Source: a virus. Taken from it: DNA of 35,343 bases. A program made the position numbers and the translations under genes. This document shows, one piece after another, positions 7,038 to 15,212 of the stretch. Location of the stretch: IMG/VR virus record IMGVR_UViG_3300032236_000281, positions 1 through 35,343 of that record. The stretch is one strand, 5' to 3'. The first letter of the stretch is position 1; the number at the start of each line of letters is the position of its first letter. The notes beneath the pieces are model-generated. The model searched no databases, had not been told where the DNA came from, and saw only the letters and a program-made list of their open reading frames with translations.

Positions 7038-8998
7038 TGCAACGTAAGAATTTTATAGGTTTAGATGGCTTTGTTTGGTTCATGGGTGTGGTAGAAAATC
7101 GCCATGACCCATTGCGCCTTGGACGATGCCAAGTAAGATGTTTTGGTTGGCACACAGAAAATAAAATAGATATCCCGTCTGCGGATTTGCCGTGGGCCCA
7201 ACCAATGTTTCCTGTTAATCGTGGCAATATTTCTGCTACATTAAAAGAAGGCGACTATGTAATTGGTTTCTTTTCTGATGGTGACTCTGCTCAGTTTCCT
7301 ATTATTATGGGTACTATTCCTGGTGTTCCAAATCAAGCACCAAATACCGGTAAAGGTTTCTCAGACCAAAGAAGTGAAGATGATTTAGCCAAATCACCTA
7401 GAACACCACAGTCAGTAACATTTAATAACACAGGCATTGGTGTAAATGTCACAGAGAAGGACAAAGCACCTCTATATCCAAATAATCTAAATGAACCAAC
7501 AACATCTCGTTTGTATCGTAATGAGAATGTGGCCAATACAGCAGTTGGTCTAAAACGCACATCACAAGATAAACAAGTACCAACTGCTTTTGGTGACTTT
7601 TGGGATGAACCATTTCCAGCATACAATGCAACACCACCTTTCAATCATGTAGTTGATACTGAATCTGGTCATCTATTTGAAATGGATGACACACCTGGTT
7701 CTGAACGTATTCATATGTTACACCGAACAGGTACATTCTTTGAAATGTATCCATCTGGCACTAAGGTGGAAAAGGTAGTTAAAAATAACTATCAGATTAT
7801 TCTAGGTGATGATATGATTCACGTAATGGGTCGTGTCAATATTACAGTAGATGGAGACACCAATATTCTATCACGTGGAGACATTAACATTATTGGTGGT
7901 AATGATTTAACTGCTCGTATTGCTGGTACAGTAGACATTACTGCTGGTGAGAACATGAATTTCAAAGCCGCCAATTTTACATTTAAGACTCCTGGTTCAA
8001 TCGATACAATTGCTGACACACTCAGAGAGTCTTTTGTTAATAAAAACGTTTCGGTTTCTTCCACACATGCGGAGACATCAGGTACAAAACATATGACCGC
8101 TGGCAATTACAATGAAACAGTTGGCCAATCATCATATCGATGGAATGGTGACAAACATATGTGGACAGGCGCTGATACTTATTCACGCCATGCTGATGGT
8201 ACCGATTATGGTTGTCCAGGTGACCCATCAAGAAGTGGAGATGATGATTGTGGAGGTGTTAATTCAGCAACCCCGCCACAATCTGCCATAGACCCTAATA
8301 TTCCAGAAGCACCATATCGTACTACTAAAAATGACCCAGCATTTAGTGAAGAAGAAGTTCCTATTCCTAATTTGGACGTTGTACCGTTAGAAGAGGTACC
8401 ACCACAACAAGCACAAGCTTTGAAATACACTGCGGCTTATGGTACTTCATCATCAAATACATCTGACCCAAGTGTTGTTGCATCTCAGGCTAATACAGCA
8501 AATGTAACTGCCAATCCAAATGCAGCTTGTATTCCTATTGCTCAATTAGTTCCTTCTGATAATTGCATCAATACAATCAAACGCTTTGAAGGATTTAGTG
8601 CTAATGCCTATCCAGACCCAGCAACCAAAGGACCACCAATTACTATTGGTTATGGTGCTACCGCTAGTGCATTAGGTAGACCAGTCAATATGGGTGATAC
8701 TATTACTGAAGCGCAAGCAACGGCAGATTTAAAGATGATGGTTTCTAAGTTTGCCAATTCTGTTCGTAAGTTATTAAAAACACCTTGTGTATCTCAAGGT
8801 CAATTTGATGCCTTGTGTTCTTTTGCCTATAATGCTGGTGCTGGAAATTTAGCCAAGTCATCTATGTTGAGTTATACTAATGCTGGCGATAAAGCGGCAG
8901 CTGCTGATGCCTTCTTACAATGGAATAAGGCAGCAGGTAAAGTAATGAATGGATTAACAACACGCAGAGAAGCTGAAAAAGCTCTCTATTTGTCATAG
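7037..8998 (+). CDS. 5: gp5-like baseplate hub needle with C-terminal GH24 lysozyme
   Basis: 653 aa. Residues ~10-110 form the gp5 N-terminal OB fold (FMGVVENRHDPLRLGRCQVR, LPWAQPM, GDYVIGFFSDGD, PIIMGTIPG). Residues ~233-325 are strand repeats typical of the gp5/VgrG beta-helix needle (GDDMIHVMGRVNITVDGD, then RGDINIIGGNDL and VDITAG). A Pro-rich linker follows. Residues ~496-653 are a lysozyme domain of T4/P21 type with Glu518 in RFEGF, Asp527 and Thr536 (the T4 lysozyme E11/D20/T26 pattern), then FDALCSFAYNAGAGN and RREAEKALYL. It should pierce the outer membrane and cut peptidoglycan during injection. In T4 gp5 the lysozyme lies between the OB fold and the needle, whereas here it is C-terminal. 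An AGGAG at 7026-7030 supports the start. Confidence 0.85.
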   Translation: MQRKNFIGLDGFVWFMGVVENRHDPLRLGRCQVRCFGWHTENKIDIPSADLPWAQPMFPVNRGNISATLKEGDYVIGFFSDGDSAQFPIIMGTIPGVPNQAPNTGKGFSDQRSEDDLAKSPRTPQSVTFNNTGIGVNVTEKDKAPLYPNNLNEPTTSRLYRNENVANTAVGLKRTSQDKQVPTAFGDFWDEPFPAYNATPPFNHVVDTESGHLFEMDDTPGSERIHMLHRTGTFFEMYPSGTKVEKVVKNNYQIILGDDMIHVMGRVNITVDGDTNILSRGDINIIGGNDLTARIAGTVDITAGENMNFKAANFTFKTPGSIDTIADTLRESFVNKNVSVSSTHAETSGTKHMTAGNYNETVGQSSYRWNGDKHMWTGADTYSRHADGTDYGCPGDPSRSGDDDCGGVNSATPPQSAIDPNIPEAPYRTTKNDPAFSEEEVPIPNLDVVPLEEVPPQQAQALKYTAAYGTSSSNTSDPSVVASQANTANVTANPNAACIPIAQLVPSDNCINTIKRFEGFSANAYPDPATKGPPITIGYGATASALGRPVNMGDTITEAQATADLKMMVSKFANSVRKLLKTPCVSQGQFDALCSFAYNAGAGNLAKSSMLSYTNAGDKAAAADAFLQWNKAAGKVMNGLTTRREAEKALYLS

Positions 8999-9010
8999 GA
9001 GTATTACATA

Positions 9011-9784
9011 ATGTTATGGCCACATGATAGATTTACAATACCTGGAACCTCAGGTGTTTCTTCAATGTTTGCTTTTGTGGATGATGCACCGGTGCAAGTT
9101 AATTCACAGGCCGCTGCTCAACAACAAGTAATTTTAAGAGAAACTATAGCAAATTCTAATACTTATAATAGTCCAGCTAATGCAGGTGGTGGTTTGAAAA
9201 CAAATTATCCGCCCGATACTACTGTTCCCTTTTCAGGTGGTGATGCTAAGAAAGACCCAGCCGCACCACCATGTGGGTCTTCAGGTACAGATATACCAAC
9301 ATTCTTAGATAAATGTTTAGCCGAAGCATCAAGTGGGACATGGAGAGAGTCAGGTCAAGGTGGTAAACAATCAAACCCAAATATCTTGGCCGCTTGGAAA
9401 AATATTGGTCTATCCTGCGCTAGTGACCAAATACCATGGTGTATGGTTTTCACTATGTTTGTAATGAAACAGACAGGACATTATTATATTGCTTCCGCTT
9501 CTGCGGCTGATATTGCCAATCCAAAACTAAAGGCAACATTGGTTACAACTAATGTATCGGAGATTGGTTCCAAAGGTCAACCTGGAGATATGATTCTATT
9601 TAATAGACAAGGTGGACACCACGCTGCCATTTTATATCAAGCAACAGGTAAAGTATGTTGGGTTGGTGGTAACCAAACACCAAGTGGTGGACATAATCCA
9701 GATGATGGTGATGTCACTAAGTCATCAGGTGATTCTTTTTTGAAATCAAATTTTGCAGGTCTCTACAGACCTACTTGTTCGTAA
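9011..9784 (+). CDS. Cysteine peptidase-like cell-wall hydrolase (NlpC/P60- or CHAP-type, TIGR02594-like)
   Basis: 257 aa. The N-terminal ~95 residues are Ala/Gln/Pro-rich and low complexity, and begin MLWPHDRFTIPG, possibly a virion-docking tail. The C-terminal domain has IPWCMVFTMFVMKQTG (Cys144), then GQPGDMILFNRQGGHHAAILY (His203/His204) and WVGGNQ (Asn221), giving a Cys-His-Asn order like NlpC/P60 or CHAP amidases/endopeptidases. It is probably a peptidoglycan peptidase acting with the gp5 lysozyme. No signal peptide is seen. AGGAG at 8997-9001, overlapping the gp5 stop, gives a clear ribosome site. Its place inside the baseplate operon suggests a virion role rather than a role in host lysis. 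A lytic endolysin is the alternative. Confidence 0.72.
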   Translation: MLWPHDRFTIPGTSGVSSMFAFVDDAPVQVNSQAAAQQQVILRETIANSNTYNSPANAGGGLKTNYPPDTTVPFSGGDAKKDPAAPPCGSSGTDIPTFLDKCLAEASSGTWRESGQGGKQSNPNILAAWKNIGLSCASDQIPWCMVFTMFVMKQTGHYYIASASAADIANPKLKATLVTTNVSEIGSKGQPGDMILFNRQGGHHAAILYQATGKVCWVGGNQTPSGGHNPDDGDVTKSSGDSFLKSNFAGLYRPTCS

Positions 9785-9796
9785 CATAAATAAAGT

Positions 9797-10192
9797 ATGG
9801 CTAATACACTACAAAATAGATATACAGATTTAGATTTAACATTCACAAAACATCCTATTAAAAAGGACATTGTGTTGAGTGTTGACGACCAGGCCGTTAT
9901 TCGTTCTGTGCGTAATCTAATCTTAACAGACCACTATGATAGGCCGTTTCATCCAGAGATTGGTTCTAATGTAAGAAAAATGTTGTTTGAACCTATCACA
10001 CCATTGACAGCCAACTACATACAAAGAGAAATAGAAGATACAATTAAAAACTTTGAACCGAGAGTATCAATCGAACAAGTAGTTGTTCAAGTATCTCCTG
10101 ATAATAATTCATATCAGGTAATTTTAAGTTTTTTTATTAACAATCAAGTTCAACCAATTACTACGAACTTAGTTTTGCAGAGATTACGATAA
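9797..10192 (+). CDS. 25: gp25-like baseplate wedge protein (GPW_gp25 family)
   Basis: 131 aa, the same length as T4 gp25 (132). It has KHPIKKDIVLSVDDQAVIRS, the line LILTDHYDRPFHPEIGSNVR, and FEPRVSIEQVVV with the EPR motif of the family. gp25 is the wedge core next to the hub and is thought to start sheath assembly. The gene lies 12 bases after the hydrolase gene and runs straight into gp6 (TAA then ATG with no gap). Confidence 0.93.
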   Translation: MANTLQNRYTDLDLTFTKHPIKKDIVLSVDDQAVIRSVRNLILTDHYDRPFHPEIGSNVRKMLFEPITPLTANYIQREIEDTIKNFEPRVSIEQVVVQVSPDNNSYQVILSFFINNQVQPITTNLVLQRLR

Positions 10193-12256
10193 ATGGCCGC
10201 AAATAATAATATTCAAATTTCAGAATTAGATTTTGATTCAATCAAATCTAACCTCAAGACCTTTTTAAGAGGCCAAAATAAATTCAAAGATTATGATTTT
10301 GAAGGTTCTGGACTTGCTGTTCTTTTAGATTTATTAGCATACAATACACACTACAACGCCTACTACTTAAACATGGTGGCTAATGAAATGTTCTTAGACA
10401 CTGCGGCTTTACGTAGTTCAGTTGTATCTCATGCTAAATTAATGAACTATACACCTAAATCGGCAACTGCACCGTTGGCAACTATTAACATGGTTGCAAC
10501 ACAACAAACAGGCACATCTTTAAGTCTTCCTAAGTTTACTAAATTCAAATCTGAAGCGGTTGATGGTACAAACTACACATTTGTAACTAAAGATATCTAT
10601 ACTGTTCCAGTATTCTCAGGTGTGGCTACGTTTAATGATGTAGATATTATTCAAGGTGAACCGGTTTCTTTATCATTCACGGTAGATACCGCAACAAATT
10701 CAAAACAATTATTCTCATTACCTGATGCTAACATTGATACTTCTACATTGACTGTTCAAGTTCAGCAATCAATTACTAATGGTACAATTTCTACATATAA
10801 TTTAGCTGATAAGATTTCAGAGTTGAATGGTTCATCTAAAGTGTATTTCTTGCAAGAAGGTTTTAATGGCTTATATGAAATTTACTTTGGTGATAACATC
10901 TTGGGTAAACAATTAACAGATGGTAATATTGTGTCTGTTACTTATTTGGTGACCAGTGGTTCAAATTCTTCTGGCGCAAATAACTTTACATTAATGGATA
11001 CAATTGGTGGCATTACTACAATCTATCCAGTTACACCAGCTAGTGCTGGTGGTGAAAAAGAATCAATTAATTCAATTAAATTTCAAGCACCTAAAGCTTA
11101 TTCTGCACAAGGTCGGGCTGTGTCGTATGAAGATTATATTACAGCAATTCAACAAAACAAACTAGGTTTTGATATTCAATCTGTTAGTGTTTGGGGTGGC
11201 GAAGATAATGACCCACCAGCATATGGTCAAGTATTCATTTCAATTAAACCAACAAATGGTTTTACATTAACAGATTCACAAAAATCTTTATTAATCAATG
11301 ACGTAATTAAACCTATGTCTGTTGTGACTGTTTCTCCTATTGTTTTAAATCCAGATTATAATTACTTGAAAATTAAAGCTGATGTTGTTTATGACCAAAA
11401 ACAAACAAACTTAACTGCATCACAAATTCAAGCTTCTGTGGCTTCTGCTATTAATAGATATTCAGAAGAAAATCTAAATACTTTTAATTCATCATTTAGT
11501 TTAGCAGATTTGTCAATCTATATTAAGTCGGCTAATCCATCCATCATATCAACAAATGTAGACATTCAAGTTCAAAAGAAATTCTATCCAACTTTGTCTG
11601 TACCAAAACAATATATTTTGAATTTTGGTTTGCCTTTGAAACGTGCATTGTTTGAAGCTGGTATAACAAGTAGTCCAACAATTCAATACTACACATCAGG
11701 TTCAAATATAACTTTAATTCCTGAAGTTTATATTGAAGAAATTCCATTTGGTGCTTCAGGTGTTGATTATATTAATGTTTTAAATCCTGGTTTTGGTTAT
11801 ACACAAACACCAACTATACAAATCTTAGGTGATGGAACCGGCGCTACTGCTCATGCTGTAATTAAAAATGGTTATCTATCAAAAGTTGTTGTTGATAATG
11901 CAGGTAATAATTATACACAAGTTATTACAAATGTTATCAATGCACCAACTGATACTACTGGCACAAATGCTTCAGTATACGCTTCAATTCAAGGTCGATA
12001 CGGAAACTTAAGGTCATATTATTATGGCCAAAATAATGTTAAAACTATATTGAATAATTCAGTTGCTACTATTGATTATCAATCTGGAATAATTACATTT
12101 AATGATTTTTCTCCATATGATATTAACAATGAATTGGGTCAATTGACAATCACTGCTAATCCAACAAGTACAATTATAAATTCATCAACAAACAGAATTG
12201 TTACAGTTGATCCATATGACCCAAATTCAATTACTGTTAATGTTATAGCAAAATAA
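10193..12256 (+). CDS. 6: gp6-like baseplate wedge protein
   Basis: 687 aa (T4 gp6 is 660). The N-terminus is the gp6/gpJ wedge pattern: FDSIKSNLKTFLRGQ, then YDFEGSGLAVLLDLLAYNTH and NMVANEMFLDTAALRSSVV followed by LMNYTPKSATAP. The next segment has GLYEIYFGDNILGKQLTDGN and the basic-plate line QGRAVSYEDYITAI. This is the main wedge scaffold that closes the ring of the baseplate. Residues ~524-590 hold a GxGY module (VLNPGFGYTQTPTIQI, then VVDNAGNNYTQV) that looks inserted when compared with T4 gp6 and recurs in three neighbouring proteins. Confidence 0.88.
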   Translation: MAANNNIQISELDFDSIKSNLKTFLRGQNKFKDYDFEGSGLAVLLDLLAYNTHYNAYYLNMVANEMFLDTAALRSSVVSHAKLMNYTPKSATAPLATINMVATQQTGTSLSLPKFTKFKSEAVDGTNYTFVTKDIYTVPVFSGVATFNDVDIIQGEPVSLSFTVDTATNSKQLFSLPDANIDTSTLTVQVQQSITNGTISTYNLADKISELNGSSKVYFLQEGFNGLYEIYFGDNILGKQLTDGNIVSVTYLVTSGSNSSGANNFTLMDTIGGITTIYPVTPASAGGEKESINSIKFQAPKAYSAQGRAVSYEDYITAIQQNKLGFDIQSVSVWGGEDNDPPAYGQVFISIKPTNGFTLTDSQKSLLINDVIKPMSVVTVSPIVLNPDYNYLKIKADVVYDQKQTNLTASQIQASVASAINRYSEENLNTFNSSFSLADLSIYIKSANPSIISTNVDIQVQKKFYPTLSVPKQYILNFGLPLKRALFEAGITSSPTIQYYTSGSNITLIPEVYIEEIPFGASGVDYINVLNPGFGYTQTPTIQILGDGTGATAHAVIKNGYLSKVVVDNAGNNYTQVITNVINAPTDTTGTNASVYASIQGRYGNLRSYYYGQNNVKTILNNSVATIDYQSGIITFNDFSPYDINNELGQLTITANPTSTIINSSTNRIVTVDPYDPNSITVNVIAK

Positions 12257-12259
12257 GAT

Positions 12260-15205
12260 ATGATAGATAAAACCTCAATTCGAGTACCATCGCAACTTCC
12301 TGAATTCGTCAGAGATGATGTCAACTACGAAACCTTTGTGGCTTTCGTACAGGCTTATTATGAATGGATGGAATTGCCAAATGCAGCCAATGCTGCAACA
12401 ACATTAGTTAATACATCTAATGAAGGTGTGACATTTGGTTCTAAAAATATATTAAATTATTCCGATGTTGATAAAACATTAGATGACTTCTTAGCATACT
12501 ACTTTAATGATTTTCTTCCTAACTTTCCAGAAGAAATTCTGTCAGATAAAACTAAAGTTCTTAAAGTAGCTAAACAATTATACCAAGCAAAAGGTACACC
12601 AGCTTCTTACAAATTATTATTCAGAGTTTTATATAATTCTGATGCTGAAATTTTGATGACTAAAGATTTAGTTTTCAGAGCTTCTGATTCACAATGGTAT
12701 GTTCCAAAATACCTAAAAATAAAATCAAACGATACTAATTGGTTACTGCCATCTGTTAAAAATTTAAGACTTTATGGTGAAAATTCTAAATCATTTGCAG
12801 TTATTGACAACATTGTTACTACAACCAATATTGATAAATTCAATTTGTATGTTTCTCAAATTGAAAGACTATTTGTGTCTGGTGAATACATTCGTGTTGT
12901 TGATTCAAACAACCAAGATGTATGGTTTGATGATGGTGTTATTGTTCCAAAAGGAACTCCTAATGCTTACACACTCAGAGCCAAAATTGTAGGTGCTATT
13001 TCTAATATCACAATTAATAACAGTAATAGAGGTTCAAAATATAAACCTGGCGATCCAGTTGTTGTTTATAATGGATTAGATAGTGCAGCGGGTGTTGGTG
13101 CAACCGCTCAGGTTGGTGAAACAACATCAGGCTCTATTCAACGTTTGAATGTTATTAATCCTGGTTATGGTTATAGAGTTCGACCACAAAGTACAATTAG
13201 TTTTGTTGGTGGTGGAACTACACCAGACCATGAAGCTAGAGCTCATATTCAAACTATTGATCCAGGAAAAACAACAACGGCTAATGTGGCTTATGATAGT
13301 CTTATTCCTTTTATTAATGCAAACACTAGAATAAATGCAACAAATTATGGTTTCAATGCCAATCCAACCGCAAATTCATCCACAAAATTAAAAGATGCTT
13401 TTTCTTTTATTACATTTGATGTTGGTCCAATTGATTCAGTTATTGTAGACAATGGCGGTGGTGGATATACTGATATTCCTAGTATTACAGCACAGTCATT
13501 ATATCAAGATATAATTGGAAATGAAAATGATTTGAGTGTTTTAGGTATTTTAGCACCTATTGAAATTATCAGTTCTGGTTTTGGGTATCAAGTTGACGAT
13601 AAAGTAATACTTACTGGTGGAACAGGAAGAGGTGCTTATGCAAATGTTACTTCTGTATCTCCAGCTGGTCATATTACTGGTATTTCATATGTTAATAGTT
13701 ATGTAAATAATGATACATATCCTTTAGGTGGTATGGGATACACAACAACTGGATTACCAAGTGCAACAGTTCTTTCAGCTAATACAAATGCTCATGGTGC
13801 ATCCGTTATTGTTCCAGCTATATTGGGTTCTGATGCTTCATTTAGTGCAGTAACAGATAGAATTGGTGCTATTACTACTATAACTATCAATTCAGCAGGT
13901 GAAGATTATGTCAAAACTCCTAATGTGTCATTTAGAGTTCAAGACCTAATTGTTACAAATCCAACCGGTGATATTGGTGAAGTTAAACCAGGTACACTTA
14001 TATACCAAGGTATTGATATTGATAATCCTGAAATAGATATTTTTGATTATCAAGCATCTATTGATTCTGTTACCGTAATCAAATCAACACCGTCACCAGC
14101 AACTAACATTTATCAAATTAGAGTGTATAATTATGTTGGCGTTATTGATATAACTAAACCATTATATGCTGATGTTGACCCGTTAAGTTCTTACCCTGTG
14201 TTAAATTTAAGTACATATGCTGATGCTGAAGGTTCATTCCAAGATGGTATTAAGATTTATGGTGATGGTGCTGCAAAAGGTTCAGCCAAATTTGCTCAAG
14301 GTTTGATATTTGGCCAAGGACGTTATTTGGATACTGTGGGACATCCAAGTTCATATTCTGTTCTACAAAGTGATATTAATAACGACTACACATATATTCT
14401 TTCAGTAGAAAAACCTATTGCTGAATATCGAGACCTATTGAAAAAATTATTACATCCGGCTGGCGCTAGATTGATTGGCCGAGATATATTGAAAAATTCA
14501 AAATCTTTCAATTTACATGGTCACAGAGGTCAAGGTCTACAACACTCAATTCAATACTGGTTGAACTATCCAGTTGGTGACCCATATGCTACAGTATCTA
14601 TGAATGTATCATCAGGTTCATTATCAACAAATACTGTGAATGTTCATACATCAGGCTCTTCAATGCTTGATAGTATTTTGCCAGGTGACTACTTAATGAT
14701 TGATTATGGTGCACCTTTCCCTATATCATCAACAATTAAATCAGTGAATGCTTCTAGCAACACAATTACTTTACAAGACCAAGTTTGGTTAACATTCCCA
14801 AATGTTGCTTATGGATGGTCAAATACTATTGCGAATGCTTTACAAGTTTCAGATTTTAATGTTTCAAATACTCCTAATTATAATATCGTTAATAATGGTG
14901 AATATTCTGATGCTAACAACCACATCAGAGATATTGTTTTTGTTGGTGATAATATTACAATTGGTGCTAATACGTATGTGGTTAGAAAAGTTGATTATGG
15001 TAATCATTTAATTTATATTGACAATGATATAGGGTTATTATCAATTGATCCAACAGGTGATAATATTTACACAAATCAACCTACACCAAATACAATTTTA
15101 TTAGGTGAACATATATTATCATATGGAACTAAAGAACATCCACTTCCATTCACAATAAATAGAGTGATAAATACTCCAAACGCTTACATAAGAAAACTAG
15201 ATTGA
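12260..15205 (+). CDS. gp7-position baseplate wedge structural protein with GxGY repeats
   Basis: 981 aa (T4 gp7 is 1032). The N-terminus (LPEFVRDDVNYETFVAFVQA, YYEWMEL, DKTLDDFLAYYFNDFLPNFP, QLYQAKGTPASYKLLFRVLY) is recognisable as a large structural protein of aquatic T4-like phages that follows gp6. Residues ~250-565 contain several copies of a strand-rich module centred on NPGYGY, DNGGGGY, SSGFGY and SAGEDY. The C-terminal third (residues ~690-760) has YRDLLKKLLHPAGARLIGRD. Position and size suggest the gp7 wedge role, but I did not see direct similarity to T4 gp7. It ends 7 bases before the next gene. Confidence 0.65.
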   Translation: MIDKTSIRVPSQLPEFVRDDVNYETFVAFVQAYYEWMELPNAANAATTLVNTSNEGVTFGSKNILNYSDVDKTLDDFLAYYFNDFLPNFPEEILSDKTKVLKVAKQLYQAKGTPASYKLLFRVLYNSDAEILMTKDLVFRASDSQWYVPKYLKIKSNDTNWLLPSVKNLRLYGENSKSFAVIDNIVTTTNIDKFNLYVSQIERLFVSGEYIRVVDSNNQDVWFDDGVIVPKGTPNAYTLRAKIVGAISNITINNSNRGSKYKPGDPVVVYNGLDSAAGVGATAQVGETTSGSIQRLNVINPGYGYRVRPQSTISFVGGGTTPDHEARAHIQTIDPGKTTTANVAYDSLIPFINANTRINATNYGFNANPTANSSTKLKDAFSFITFDVGPIDSVIVDNGGGGYTDIPSITAQSLYQDIIGNENDLSVLGILAPIEIISSGFGYQVDDKVILTGGTGRGAYANVTSVSPAGHITGISYVNSYVNNDTYPLGGMGYTTTGLPSATVLSANTNAHGASVIVPAILGSDASFSAVTDRIGAITTITINSAGEDYVKTPNVSFRVQDLIVTNPTGDIGEVKPGTLIYQGIDIDNPEIDIFDYQASIDSVTVIKSTPSPATNIYQIRVYNYVGVIDITKPLYADVDPLSSYPVLNLSTYADAEGSFQDGIKIYGDGAAKGSAKFAQGLIFGQGRYLDTVGHPSSYSVLQSDINNDYTYILSVEKPIAEYRDLLKKLLHPAGARLIGRDILKNSKSFNLHGHRGQGLQHSIQYWLNYPVGDPYATVSMNVSSGSLSTNTVNVHTSGSSMLDSILPGDYLMIDYGAPFPISSTIKSVNASSNTITLQDQVWLTFPNVAYGWSNTIANALQVSDFNVSNTPNYNIVNNGEYSDANNHIRDIVFVGDNITIGANTYVVRKVDYGNHLIYIDNDIGLLSIDPTGDNIYTNQPTPNTILLGEHILSYGTKEHPLPFTINRVINTPNAYIRKLD

Positions 15206-15212
15206 GGCTATA

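Noticed and set aside
9785-9792. CATAAATA as a late promoter for gp25
   Set aside because: Transcription would start at about the gp25 ATG (9797), leaving no leader, and the gene is well placed for read-through from the gp5 operon.
12774-12992. Leu/Met-rich alternative-frame open reading frames within gp7-, gp8- and fibre-type genes
   Set aside because: They lie in shifted frames of long genes with clear protein signal, have no ribosome sites, and their composition is that of frame-shifted AT-rich coding DNA.
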